A DNA stretch of 33,267 bases from Parcubacteria group bacterium (GCA_028286805.1 JAQBQW010000009.1:1-33267); one strand, 5' to 3'. Counted from the first letter of the stretch, positions 23,385-31,777 are shown. The notes: generated by a model from the sequence alone, not told the origin. Translations and numbers: made by a program.

Positions 23385-23698
23385 TGCTTCCCAAGGATAA
23401 AAGGTTGCCTCGAGAGCTCTTTACCGAGCTTTTAGAGCGTTCCAAATACGCCAATTCCCTTCATTTCTCCCTCAGATACGTGCTTGGTTCGTCTACAAGG
23501 GTGGGGGTCTCTGTTTCAAAGAAGATCTCGAAGAAAGCGGTGGTGAGGAACAGAACCCGCCGCCGGGTCTACTTTGCCGTTCAATCTTTGGATTTACCCA
23601 GCGGACTTCTGTTGTTTGTGGCTAAAAAGGGAGCCGAAACCCTTAAAGGCGAGGTTTTGCATAAGGAATTACAGAATTTATTGGGTTCGGTTCGTTAA
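23384..23698 (+). CDS. rnpA: Ribonuclease P protein component, 104 aa
   Basis: Protein subunit that helps the RNase P RNA bind precursor tRNA. The N-terminus [13 protein letters not shown] is typical (usual form 'l.k..rl.....F'), followed by RVGVSVSKKISKKAVVRNRTRRRV, which matches the conserved RNR helix that contacts RNA. Length is slightly short but normal. It overlaps rpmH by 1 nt and is followed 18 nt later by yidC, which has its own promoter. Confidence 0.95.
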   Translation: MLPKDKRLPRELFTELLERSKYANSLHFSLRYVLGSSTRVGVSVSKKISKKAVVRNRTRRRVYFAVQSLDLPSGLLLFVAKKGAETLKGEVLHKELQNLLGSVR

Positions 23699-23716
23699 AA
23701 ATGATACAATCTGAAT

Positions 23717-24457
23717 ATGTCTGCTCTCTACCACGCTATTATTGTTAATCCCCTCTACAACGGTCTTATTGGCCTTTTCGCCATAGCTCCCTGGATTGAT
23801 GCCGGTATTGCGGTAGTGATTCTCACCATTCTGGTCCGCCTCATCCTCTACCCTCTTTCGCGAAAGGCTGTGCTTACCCAGGTTCGCATGCAGGAAATTG
23901 CTCCCGAACTAGCAAAGCTTAAAGAAAAATACAAAGACAGCGAAGAACAGGCCCGAAAGACCCTTGAATTGTATAAAGAAAAGAGCGTCAATCCTTTTTC
24001 AGGAGTGCTTGTGCTCTTGATCCAGCTCCCTATCATCTTCGCTCTCTACAGAATCTTCCTTCAAGCCGGGTTTCCTCAGGTGAATACCGCGCTTCTCTAT
24101 TCATTTGTTCATGTTCCTGAACATATCAGCATTATGTTTCTCGGATTGTTTGATATTACACAGAAAAGTTGGATCCTTGCTCTCCTTGCAGCAGCTTCAA
24201 CCTATTTCCAGCTTAAAATTGCTACGGCCCGCGCTCTTCCGCCTAAATCTGAAAAAGGAAACTTTGCGGATGATCTTTCCCGAAGCATGCAGACACAGAT
24301 GAAATACTTTTTCCCTATCCTTGTTTTTTTTATTGCGTATAAAATCTCTGGAGTGATTGCTCTCTACTGGTTGACTTCAAATCTTTTCACCATCGGCCAA
24401 GAAATCGTTGTTCGAAAAAATCTAAAGAAAGAAGGAATTATTCCTGCCCAAGCTTAA
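23717..24457 (+). CDS. yidC: YidC/Oxa1 membrane protein insertase, 246 aa
   Basis: Inserts and folds membrane proteins. The short form, without the large periplasmic domain of Gram-negative YidC, begins with NPLYNGLIGLF. The conserved hydrophilic-groove Arg is in VRLILYPLS, and a charged cytoplasmic hairpin (residues ~60-95, APELAKLKEKYKDSEEQARK) follows. Four more hydrophobic segments and the SGVIALYWLTSNLFTIGQ end complete the family core. No lipobox is seen. TACAAT (23705-23710) ends 6 nt before the ATG, so it can be transcribed separately as a leaderless mRNA. The 3' end overlaps the convergent secretion-cluster gene by 20 nt. Confidence 0.95.
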   Translation: MSALYHAIIVNPLYNGLIGLFAIAPWIDAGIAVVILTILVRLILYPLSRKAVLTQVRMQEIAPELAKLKEKYKDSEEQARKTLELYKEKSVNPFSGVLVLLIQLPIIFALYRIFLQAGFPQVNTALLYSFVHVPEHISIMFLGLFDITQKSWILALLAAASTYFQLKIATARALPPKSEKGNFADDLSRSMQTQMKYFFPILVFFIAYKISGVIALYWLTSNLFTIGQEIVVRKNLKKEGIIPAQA

Positions 24458-25655
24458 GGGCCCAAAGAGTGAGGTCGTTTTTGTTTGTGAATATTAAGTA
24501 GTCTTCGTCTGGAGTGAGGATGGGATTCATAACGTCGATATCAGTGTTGAAGTCTTTCTTTGGGTCTACGAGAATATCTGTAAAAGTGGTATCGGTGTTG
24601 TATCTCCAAATACGATCGACGAATCGAGTTTTTCCTTGGTACCAATTGTCTGGTTGATCTGATCCGACTCCACCCGTTGGTACCCCGCAGAACAACATGA
24701 TTTTATTCTTAATTCCCCATACGCATTTATCCACCAATGTTGCTGGAGTGAGATTTGTAATACTTTTATCCGTATTTTGAACACTGAAAGCGGCTGCTCC
24801 GTTGTTGTATGAATATGCGAGTCTCAACCCGTCTGTTCGGGGAGTAATCATTAATGCATTTAACGGTCCAAGGATTTTTGTTAGTGAGCCGCCTTTAGAA
24901 GGAAGTGTGTATGCAAATCCAGCTGCGCTTGAACTTGGTTTTGTGATTAAGAGTGCAGTCGAGCTTCCAACCGATAGCAGTCTCCAATCGGTGAAGTCTG
25001 AATTAAACAATGTTGTTAATTTTGAACCATCGAATGCGGAAGCAGAGATTGCTCCCGAATCTTTAAATGTGTAGAGGAGAGTATTGTTTTGAGCTGCCAG
25101 TTCACTTATTTGTCCTCGAATCGGTGTTGATGTGATTGTATACAAAGTGTCTGTGCTCGAAGCTTTCGGAGGTACAAGAGTGAGAGAGAGATTGTCTATA
25201 GTATCCGAATCGTTCTGTAGAGATCTGAATACAACAGCGTTTGCATCATTTCTAAATACAGCTTCATATATTTTTGGAAGGGTATCATTTGTAATTTGTG
25301 TTTTAACTAGAGTTGCAGGATCGACGTCGAATATATGACCAGTGGCTCGGTCTACATATCGAATGGTTGTTACGCCCTGTTTTATAAAGCCTATTGCTCC
25401 AGCAATAGGAGTGTCTGTAATACGGAAAAATCGTGCAATAGGTTTGCCTAGGTCATTCAAGCCTGTGGTTCCAGTGGTACCGTCTGGATTTACTGAAACA
25501 GTTACGTTCCCCTCTCCGGGTTGGCCAAATGGAGATACGACAGGTCCTGTTGATGCAGGAACTGTGCCAGAGTATCTTAGAAAGAAATACCAACCCCCTG
25601 CTCCGAGAAGGATCAAAAGAATAACTATTATCAGAGCGATTATTTTCTTGTTCAT
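24438..25655 (-). CDS. Membrane-anchored protein with repeated beta-strand pattern (propeller-like), 405 aa
   Basis: An N-terminal membrane anchor (about residues 4-27, IIALIIVILLILLGAGGWYFF) precedes a low-complexity Gly/Pro/Thr linker (~32-66) and a large extracellular domain. That domain shows recurring units of the type 'hydrophobic strand, short turn, D-G or N-D, strand', ending with ILTPDEDYLIFTNKNDLTLWALKL. The pattern suggests a WD40/TolB-like beta-propeller; this is inference. The family is otherwise not recognised. It is the last gene of the secretion cluster, 1 nt after the pilin-like gene, with TAAACT (minus strand) 6 nt before the ATG. Its end overlaps yidC. Confidence 0.65.
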   Translation of the reverse strand: MNKKIIALIIVILLILLGAGGWYFFLRYSGTVPASTGPVVSPFGQPGEGNVTVSVNPDGTTGTTGLNDLGKPIARFFRITDTPIAGAIGFIKQGVTTIRYVDRATGHIFDVDPATLVKTQITNDTLPKIYEAVFRNDANAVVFRSLQNDSDTIDNLSLTLVPPKASSTDTLYTITSTPIRGQISELAAQNNTLLYTFKDSGAISASAFDGSKLTTLFNSDFTDWRLLSVGSSTALLITKPSSSAAGFAYTLPSKGGSLTKILGPLNALMITPRTDGLRLAYSYNNGAAAFSVQNTDKSITNLTPATLVDKCVWGIKNKIMLFCGVPTGGVGSDQPDNWYQGKTRFVDRIWRYNTDTTFTDILVDPKKDFNTDIDVMNPILTPDEDYLIFTNKNDLTLWALKLGQE

Positions 25656-25656
25656 A

Positions 25657-26679
25657 TTATAAGTTTATATGTACGTGTTCTGCCGTTGCGTGATCTACAA
25701 CTTTAATCTTGCTTCTGATTTCTGTGACAAAGGCGTCAATACCGTCGGCTTGAATACCCAATTGTTTCCAATTGCCTCGAATATAGGATTCCAAAGAATT
25801 TCCAAAGAATACCCTTCTTGTTTCGTCTTTTACTTCCCACTGGAAACTTGGGCCGACATTATGATTAATATCTACAAAGAAACGCACAACATTTGCAGGA
25901 TTGGTAGCGTCGCTTCTTAATGCAACGTCCACACATTTTCCAGCTTCTGGACCTGGTTTGTGACAGGAATCTTCATGATTAGCAACTGGAGGGAACATTT
26001 CAGTTACTTGCCAGGTTAGACCATCAGTTTTTAACTGAGCGTCCAGATTTTTCAATTTTATTGATAGAAAAGGATCAACTACACAAGGTCCAGCTCCTGC
26101 ACAACCTGCTCCGTCAGGACTTTTTTGATCTGCAGGTAGTTTCTGATTGATCGTGCTAGGAAGTTTTACACAACGGCTACATCCGCTTGCTGGGTTATTT
26201 CCATGTGCCTGATCTATTGTTGGATCGTTTGGATCCCCTGTTGGATTTTCAACGTCTCCAAGCCCATTACCAAGCGCCGCACCACCCGCTTCTCCTGGAA
26301 TTGTTAGATTAAACTCCACCAATTTCGGATTCACCGTATACAAAATAATCCATGCACTAAAAGCCATTAAAAGGCCGATTAAAGCATTCTGGATGTCATC
26401 CTTCGAACTTTCTTTTCCACTAAATGCGTCTGTAGACATGTATTTGATCCCGGCAAAGATGAGTTTTAACACTGCAAGCACCCCCGCAAGTCCAATAAGA
26501 AGCTTATACATACCAGGAATGTAACTAACAATACTAGCTTTACCGCTCGCATCACTCACAATTGGAATTGGAGCGAGTAAACAATATCCATCTGCCCCAG
26601 GGTTACATTCAGCAGAGACGGGAATAACAGGAGAGAAAGAGAGGAATGCAACGATGAGGATAAGGAAAAGTTTTTTCAT
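25657..26679 (-). CDS. VirB2/TrbC-like pilin domain fused to an M15-like peptidase domain, 340 aa
   Basis: A signal peptide (about residues 1-22, ending VSA) is followed by a two-helix pilin-like core (~50-115) with GMYKLLIGLAGVLAVLKLIF and AFSAWIILYTV, the VirB2/TrbC layout. A polar Gly/Pro/Asp linker (~125-165) follows. The C-terminal domain (~180-340) contains an H...D...HxH arrangement: CHKPGPEAGKCVDVAL and, at the very end, EHVHINL. This resembles the zinc ligands of the hedgehog/DD-peptidase (M15) fold, with a 4-residue insertion between the first His and Asp. Two Cys pairs (ECNPGADGYC and CSRC) could be bridged. The pilin part is firm; the peptidase part is inference. Confidence 0.6.
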   Translation of the reverse strand: MKKLFLILIVAFLSFSPVIPVSAECNPGADGYCLLAPIPIVSDASGKASIVSYIPGMYKLLIGLAGVLAVLKLIFAGIKYMSTDAFSGKESSKDDIQNALIGLLMAFSAWIILYTVNPKLVEFNLTIPGEAGGAALGNGLGDVENPTGDPNDPTIDQAHGNNPASGCSRCVKLPSTINQKLPADQKSPDGAGCAGAGPCVVDPFLSIKLKNLDAQLKTDGLTWQVTEMFPPVANHEDSCHKPGPEAGKCVDVALRSDATNPANVVRFFVDINHNVGPSFQWEVKDETRRVFFGNSLESYIRGNWKQLGIQADGIDAFVTEIRSKIKVVDHATAEHVHINL

Positions 26680-26681
26680 GG

Positions 26682-27659
26682 TTAATTCTTATTGCCAAAT
26701 TGTACACTAAAAGTTTTTTGCGCACTTTGGGTGATGTCTATTGAATTCCGAGCCTCGAGCAAAACTAACGAGGTTCCCGAAGCCCCCTCTGGGATTCTGT
26801 ACGTCACATCGCTTCCAGGTTTTGAATCTGATCCGCTGGCCCAAGAATACACAATCTGTTCAGCTGTGCGGTTGAGAGCGCCAAAGAATAGCGGAATACC
26901 AACAAACGAGAACTCTTTGTTTGTTGTGACGAATGCATCCCCCACTTCCCTATTAAAAGATATTCCATACAGAGGACTCTTTTCGTACACAAGCAAACTA
27001 GGACTAATTGAAGTTTGAGTTAAAGATGCTGAAGCAACCGTAGTGTCTCTGTCTGTTAGAATCTCCACTTTTACGGTTCGCGGCTGCCTAAGAAGAGAGC
27101 CTGTAAAGGAGAAAGAGCTTCTTCCTGTACCAGACACTTGTCCCATAACCTCTCCATCTAAATACCATTTGTATATAAGGGTTGAGGCACTTTTACCTAC
27201 GTGAGGTATTGCAAGAAGCGTGAGAGTGGTTTGGTGTGTCCAAAGTGTTTTACCTTTATAGAAAGGTGGAGTGTACCCACTGCCCTGCCATAACAGGTCT
27301 ACTGATCCAGATGAAACAGTGAATGTTTTTGTGAAATCTCCTTGGTTAGACTTAATGCTCACTCCAATCGTTGTTTCTCCCGTGGAAGGAGCGGTAAGAG
27401 TGAAAGAAGTTAGACCAAGACCGCTCTTCGCACCTATCTTATTCAAACTCCATGTAATGGTGGCGGTTCCAAGGTCTATGGTAGAAGACTGGAGACGAGC
27501 TGTTACCGTATCTCCCGGGGCTGGATATTGAGGGGTCAGATTCAAAATAATTCCAGAAGCCAAAATATCTTCTGTTCCATCTATACTGGGAACTTGAGCG
27601 TGAATAAGAACAGGACTGAAGAGAATACCCACAAGAAGAGCAAAAGATGTAAACTTCAT
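26682..27659 (-). CDS. Secreted Ig-like/PKD-type protein, 325 aa
   Basis: A signal peptide (about residues 1-21, ending IHAQ) is followed by consecutive beta-sandwich-like modules. The ISSP-type strand patterns (GDTVTARL, TATITWSLN, TLIYKWYLDGEVMG, QIVYSWASGSDSKPGSDVTYRIPEG) fit bacterial Ig-like or PKD domains. There are no Cys residues. TATAAT (minus strand, 27671-27666) lies 6 nt before the ATG, so there is a strong internal promoter here. It directly precedes the pilin-like gene, with 2 nt between them, which suggests that it acts at the surface with the secretion apparatus. Confidence 0.65.
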   Translation of the reverse strand: MKFTSFALLVGILFSPVLIHAQVPSIDGTEDILASGIILNLTPQYPAPGDTVTARLQSSTIDLGTATITWSLNKIGAKSGLGLTSFTLTAPSTGETTIGVSIKSNQGDFTKTFTVSSGSVDLLWQGSGYTPPFYKGKTLWTHQTTLTLLAIPHVGKSASTLIYKWYLDGEVMGQVSGTGRSSFSFTGSLLRQPRTVKVEILTDRDTTVASASLTQTSISPSLLVYEKSPLYGISFNREVGDAFVTTNKEFSFVGIPLFFGALNRTAEQIVYSWASGSDSKPGSDVTYRIPEGASGTSLVLLEARNSIDITQSAQKTFSVQFGNKN

Positions 27660-27687
27660 TCTTTTATTATATACGCTTTTGGATATT

Positions 27688-28080
27688 TTAAGCAGCCTTC
27701 TGCTGGTCGTTTGAAGATCGGGAGTCTAATCGACCAGGTTTTCTTTCTTCTTGAACGTTTTTCGAATCGCTTTCTCCCAGTTTATCTTTTTTGTCCATCA
27801 TATACATAAAAACTCCATCTGCGCACCATAATGGAAGTGCATCAAGCACAGGTATTTGTTCAATAAGAAATGCACCGAGCATACTCCCCACTTTCTTTCC
27901 ATCCATTTTCACCCCTCGCATTCTGAGATAAAAAGGCAAGGTCATACCGACTCCAATATCAATAAATCTGTTTGCAGCAACGCCAATAACAAAGATATCA
28001 AGTGCAAATTGTACAAGATCAATCATTGCCAAGGCTCCAATAGTGAGCCCCCATTCCATATTAGACATCTTGCTTCCCAT
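27688..28080 (-). CDS. Small membrane protein of the secretion cluster, 130 aa
   Basis: Two or three hydrophobic segments (about residues 10-36, 40-51 and 66-85) are followed by a charged, probably disordered cytoplasmic tail (~97-130, rich in Lys/Asp/Ser). An amphipathic GVKMDGKKVG loop separates the segments. Family not recognised; its fixed place after virB4 suggests a structural part of the complex. TAAACT (minus strand, 28092-28087) ends 6 nt before the ATG and overlaps the virB4 stop codon. Confidence 0.6.
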   Translation of the reverse strand: MGSKMSNMEWGLTIGALAMIDLVQFALDIFVIGVAANRFIDIGVGMTLPFYLRMRGVKMDGKKVGSMLGAFLIEQIPVLDALPLWCADGVFMYMMDKKDKLGESDSKNVQEERKPGRLDSRSSNDQQKAA

Positions 28081-28084
28081 GTCT

Positions 28085-29947
28085 CTAGTTTACCTTATTT
28101 GGGAGAGTTTCTATCGGAACCGTTTCGGTTGCAGGTGATCTATCCTCCTCTGCAATCTGTCGTGCTTTCTTCTGGGCTAACACTTGAGACGGATCCGAGG
28201 TAATAATCTGGTCTTCCGTATACGAAGCAATGACTTTGATGGCAACGTGTTTTAGTCCTGCAAAGAAGATTCCCTCCCCCACGTCTGATTCGAGTAACAA
28301 ATATTTCTCTTCATCTGTCAGATTAAATGTTTCTTTCAGTTTATCAATCGTGGTCGGAGATTGTTTCAACAATATTTGAATCGAAGAGTTGGTGATGATC
28401 GGCAAACCGTATGGACTCTTTAAGAAGTCATCCACGTCCTGGGTGATGGTTGCCACTCCAAGGAAATACTTCCTTCCTCGCTTCACGAGACCCATAAGGA
28501 ACGATGCCGTATCGTCTGATTTCATCATCCACCAAGCTTCATCGATAACAAGCAATCTCTTCTTTAATTCTTTTCGAATGGCGTTCCAGATGTAATGCGT
28601 AATGATATACATGGCAATCGGTTTCAATTCGTCTTCCATATCTCGGAGAGAGAACACAACGAATTTTCGATTGATATCCACGTTTGTTGGGCGGTTAATG
28701 AATCCTGCCCAGGTTCCTTTGGTGTATTTGGTTAATCTCTGGGCGAGAGACTCCCCTCCTTCCATACCGGAGAGCACCAATTCGAAATCAGACATGAGTG
28801 GAGGTTCGATGGTGCTGAAGTCTGAATCGGCAGTAATGTCTTTCAAGGCATATGTTTCGGTGATGGCGCGATCGATTATGGCGTCTTCCTCTGCGGTAAG
28901 GCCTCCCATCATCAGTCTGAAGAGACCGACGAGGTTGATGATGTTCGATCTCAAGATGTTTCCGGTGCTTTCATCCGGTCCTGGTAAAGGAAGATCAAAT
29001 GGATTGATGTGGTGTTCGGAGTTAAGAGAAATCTTGAAATGCCTTCCCCCCACCGCTTCCGCCATGTATTCGTATTCGTTTTCTGGGTCCATACAGATGA
29101 CTTCTGCATCGAACATGAGAGTACGAAGAATTTCCAGTTTGGTCATATAGGATTTACCCGAACCAGATTTCGCAAAGATAATCGAGTTGTAGTTTTCAAG
29201 GCTGAAACGGTCGAACAAAACGAGTGATGAGTTGTGTCTGTTAATTCCGTACAGGATCCCCTTGTCTGAAGTGAGGTCGAAGGATGTGAACGGGAACAAA
29301 GATGAAAGGGGTGAAGAATTTAATTTTGAGTGGACATTCAGAAGATCATTTCCAAGTGGAAGCGTGCTTTGGAATCCTTGTTCCTGCTGGAAGAGAGCGG
29401 GTTTTACATATACAAGCTTGGCATCAAGAATGGATTTGATCTCTGTCTCTACTTTATCCAATTCCGCTTCTGAATCCGCATAGATAGTGATATAGAGTCC
29501 TACATCAAAGAGTTTCTCCTGCGCCTGCTGCAATTGGTCTCGAAGATTTTCCAAATCTTGGTATGCAACATCGAGCATTGGGTCTCGAACCAACCCCTTC
29601 TCTTCCCTGGTATGGATCTGGCTTTGCACTTCCGCTACCTTCTTTTGAAATTGTCTCAGAACCTTGGATGTTTCAATTGGATGAACGAAGATTGAAACGT
29701 CGAATACCTTGTCCATGTTAATGATTGGAGAGAACCATGATTCGGAAAGGAATCGAGGGTATGAGATGACAAAGAAAGATCGCAGGATCTTTTCTCCAAG
29801 GTTTAATTCTTTTGGAGATACCTTGAGTGCACTCGGTGCAATGATGTCTTTCAGTTCAAGCACACCTGCTTCAAAGATTTCCTGGGGCAAAATAGAAGCA
29901 ATCTCTGCTTTCTTTTCTTTTTTAAATAATGAATCGAATATTCCCAT
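28085..29947 (-). CDS. virB4: VirB4/TraC-like conjugation-type ATPase, 620 aa
   Basis: Energy-providing ATPase of type IV secretion/conjugation systems. The N-terminal ~240 residues are the partner-binding region, including a coiled-coil stretch (~110-150, QLQQAQEKLF). The motor domain has Walker A FAKSGSGKSYMTK near residue 262. Further on come the Walker B LLVIDEAWWMM and a RAAxL-type KRGRKYFLGVATITQDVDDFL, followed by the C-terminal all-helical part. The C-terminal tail (~590-620) is polar. It follows a separate gene for a shorter TraC-like protein, so two VirB4-related N-terminal modules occur in tandem. Confidence 0.9.
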   Translation of the reverse strand: MGIFDSLFKKEKKAEIASILPQEIFEAGVLELKDIIAPSALKVSPKELNLGEKILRSFFVISYPRFLSESWFSPIINMDKVFDVSIFVHPIETSKVLRQFQKKVAEVQSQIHTREEKGLVRDPMLDVAYQDLENLRDQLQQAQEKLFDVGLYITIYADSEAELDKVETEIKSILDAKLVYVKPALFQQEQGFQSTLPLGNDLLNVHSKLNSSPLSSLFPFTSFDLTSDKGILYGINRHNSSLVLFDRFSLENYNSIIFAKSGSGKSYMTKLEILRTLMFDAEVICMDPENEYEYMAEAVGGRHFKISLNSEHHINPFDLPLPGPDESTGNILRSNIINLVGLFRLMMGGLTAEEDAIIDRAITETYALKDITADSDFSTIEPPLMSDFELVLSGMEGGESLAQRLTKYTKGTWAGFINRPTNVDINRKFVVFSLRDMEDELKPIAMYIITHYIWNAIRKELKKRLLVIDEAWWMMKSDDTASFLMGLVKRGRKYFLGVATITQDVDDFLKSPYGLPIITNSSIQILLKQSPTTIDKLKETFNLTDEEKYLLLESDVGEGIFFAGLKHVAIKVIASYTEDQIITSDPSQVLAQKKARQIAEEDRSPATETVPIETLPNKVN

Positions 29948-29956
29948 GGTTGTGTA

Positions 29957-30595
29957 TTATGCGGTTTTGATAGGCTTCTCTGATTCCCCGGGGTTGAATC
30001 CCTTGTAGAAGAGTTCGATCACCTCTTCTGTGCCCAATCTGGCAACTCTGATGCCTGTACGGACCAATCCTTGCTCCACCACAGCCGTTCTCTCTTCAAG
30101 CTGGGTTCTGTTTTCTTCAAAACTTGCTTGGCTCTGAGCAGCTTTTTCTTTATTTGTTTTTGAACCGAAGAGAGAACCGATACCGCTTACTTTCTCTGGG
30201 CTAATGGATGAAGGAGTGTATGGGATGACCACAAAGAAGTTTTTGGTCATAATGTTCGTGCTTTCGGTGAACTTCTTGATGAATTCTATGTACTCTCTGG
30301 TTTGAATCTTCATTAAACTGTTTGCTTGATTCTTTTCTTGTTCCTCAAGAAGCGCGATGTATGGACGGATGTCCAGCTTACGAGATTGGATGGTGATTTC
30401 AATTGAAAAGTCTAAAGAGTTCAGAAAATCCTGGAATTGGAAGATGATGGCATTCTTCTCGTCTTCGGATTTGAGAGAAAAGTTTAACGAAGATGCGAGA
30501 AGTATAGATCTCATCCCCCCATCCTTCAAAATGAGGACACCGTCACGAACTTCTTTGATTGGGACGAACTGTTGAGTGGAATTAGTGCTAGCCAT
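29957..30595 (-). CDS. TraC/VirB4 N-terminal-like protein without ATPase domain, 212 aa
   Basis: The sequence after a short polar start (QQFVPIKEVRDGVLILKDGG) shows the VirB4/TraC N-terminal pattern, including a strand/helix unit with FQDFLNSLDFSIEITIQSRKLD and FFVVIPYTP. A long Gln/Glu-rich helix (~140-180) leads to RTGIRVARLGTEEVIELFYKGFNPG. No Walker motifs are present. I use MASTNST as start because TATAAT (minus strand, 30607-30602) ends 6 nt before it; the longer open frame runs into prgI. Likely a VirB4 partner or split-off N-terminal module. Confidence 0.75.
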   Translation of the reverse strand: MASTNSTQQFVPIKEVRDGVLILKDGGMRSILLASSLNFSLKSEDEKNAIIFQFQDFLNSLDFSIEITIQSRKLDIRPYIALLEEQEKNQANSLMKIQTREYIEFIKKFTESTNIMTKNFFVVIPYTPSSISPEKVSGIGSLFGSKTNKEKAAQSQASFEENRTQLEERTAVVEQGLVRTGIRVARLGTEEVIELFYKGFNPGESEKPIKTA

Positions 30596-30602
30596 GAATG
30601 TA

Positions 30603-31046
30603 TTATATCTTAAATCTTTCGTCCGGAGATTGTTTCTGAGGGATTTCTTGTTGTTCCGTACTTGTATCGAGTGCAACTGCCAAATCTTTTAGTTTGGATT
30701 CAGAGAGTTTTGGTACATATATCTGGTTTGCTTGCATGGGAGTTGCTTCTCTCGCTTCGGGTTTTCTTTCTTCTTTCTTCCAGACATACAATTTGCTGCC
30801 AAATGAATAGTGCAAGAAGCTTTCAACGGTATCCGTGAAAGAACGCTCGTTTACTCTATAGAAGGCCAAGGCCCCGCCAAAGACAAGAACTGGTACCGCA
30901 AGGAGGATGGCAATGAATCGAGGGAGGAAGACAAGCAGTATAACCACCACTCCAATTGAACCTGCAATATAAAGGAACTGTTTGAAGGTTAAAGGTCCAA
31001 ATATCTTATCTTCGACTTCAATAAATTGAGGGACTTGGAAACGCAT
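30603..31046 (-). CDS. PrgI-family protein, 147 aa
   Basis: Membrane component of PrgI/VirB4-type conjugation systems, first described in Gram-positive plasmids. The N-terminus VPQFIEVEDKIFGPLTFKQFLY is the family signature. Two membrane helices follow (about residues 27-42 and 45-62), then YRVNERSFTDTVESFLHYSFGSKLYVWKK. The C-terminal ~45 residues are polar and probably disordered. TATAAT (minus strand, 31058-31053) lies 6 nt before the ATG: a clear internal promoter. It is immediately upstream of the TraC-like gene and VirB4. Confidence 0.88.
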   Translation of the reverse strand: MRFQVPQFIEVEDKIFGPLTFKQFLYIAGSIGVVVILLVFLPRFIAILLAVPVLVFGGALAFYRVNERSFTDTVESFLHYSFGSKLYVWKKEERKPEAREATPMQANQIYVPKLSESKLKDLAVALDTSTEQQEIPQKQSPDERFKI

Positions 31047-31080
31047 GCGTTTATTATACCCTATCCTTTCTTTCTACTCC

Positions 31081-31773
31081 CTACTGAATTGGTTCTCTAT
31101 ATGGATCTTGCCCAGCTTGATATGAAGTTGGTGTTGAAACCGATATTGTTCCAGACATTTTTTCTTCGATGATGCTTTTTGGTGCCACAGGAACTATTGG
31201 AGGAGTTACAGGAGTAACGGTTTGAGGAGTGGTGTGTGCGGTGAATTCCACTTTCAGTTCTGCAGGGGTAACTGGGAGTGCTGTAGGAGTAACTATTTGA
31301 GGAATGGGTGTAACGGGTTCAACTTCTGGTTGTGGAGGAGTATCGTGTACCACTTCCCCGGGTTCGATCATGGGGAGAATGACAGGAGGGAGCTCAACTT
31401 CCTTGGAAGTGACAGGAGCTATAACGGGCGCCTCTATTGTTATAACTTTTTCGGGAACCGTTTGTGTAATAAGAAATTCTGCAGGAATTTTAGAAAATAT
31501 TTCGGCTTGGAGGTCTAAACTCAACTTTGAATATGTATCGAGAGGTTTTTTAGTTATTTCGGCAATAGTACGAATCGCGTCTACAAGGTTTTGCAGACCG
31601 AGCATTGCGTAAAGGATCTGGCTATCAGCTTCTTCCGCTTCTACTTCAGATAATCCGACCTCTTTGAGTCTAAGTGAAACAAATTCACTTGTATCATTAG
31701 ACATAATTAAATCCTGGATCTCTTCCGGAAGCTTTTTGTATGCCGCTTTCTTTTGTTCTTTAGTAAAGATCAT
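31081..31773 (-). CDS. Hypothetical protein with helical N-domain and Pro/Val/Thr-rich tail, 230 aa
   Basis: Family not recognised. Residues 1-100 are helical and charged (EQKKAAYKKLPEEIQDLIMS...LQNLVDAIRTIAEITKKPLDTYSKLS) with no membrane segment. Residues ~100-230 are low-complexity, built from Pro-Val-Thr and Pro-Ile units, so probably extended. It lies between the VirB6-like gene and prgI (4-nt gap upstream), in the same operon. No convincing -10 box at the 6-nt position is seen, so it depends on the upstream transcript. A scaffold or spacer role in the complex is inference. Confidence 0.6.
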   Translation of the reverse strand: MIFTKEQKKAAYKKLPEEIQDLIMSNDTSEFVSLRLKEVGLSEVEAEEADSQILYAMLGLQNLVDAIRTIAEITKKPLDTYSKLSLDLQAEIFSKIPAEFLITQTVPEKVITIEAPVIAPVTSKEVELPPVILPMIEPGEVVHDTPPQPEVEPVTPIPQIVTPTALPVTPAELKVEFTAHTTPQTVTPVTPPIVPVAPKSIIEEKMSGTISVSTPTSYQAGQDPYREPIQ

Positions 31774-31777
31774 TTTA

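Noticed and set aside
29957-30676. TraC-like gene starting at 30676
   Set aside because: It would run 27 residues into prgI; TATAAT lies 6 nt before the ATG at 30595.
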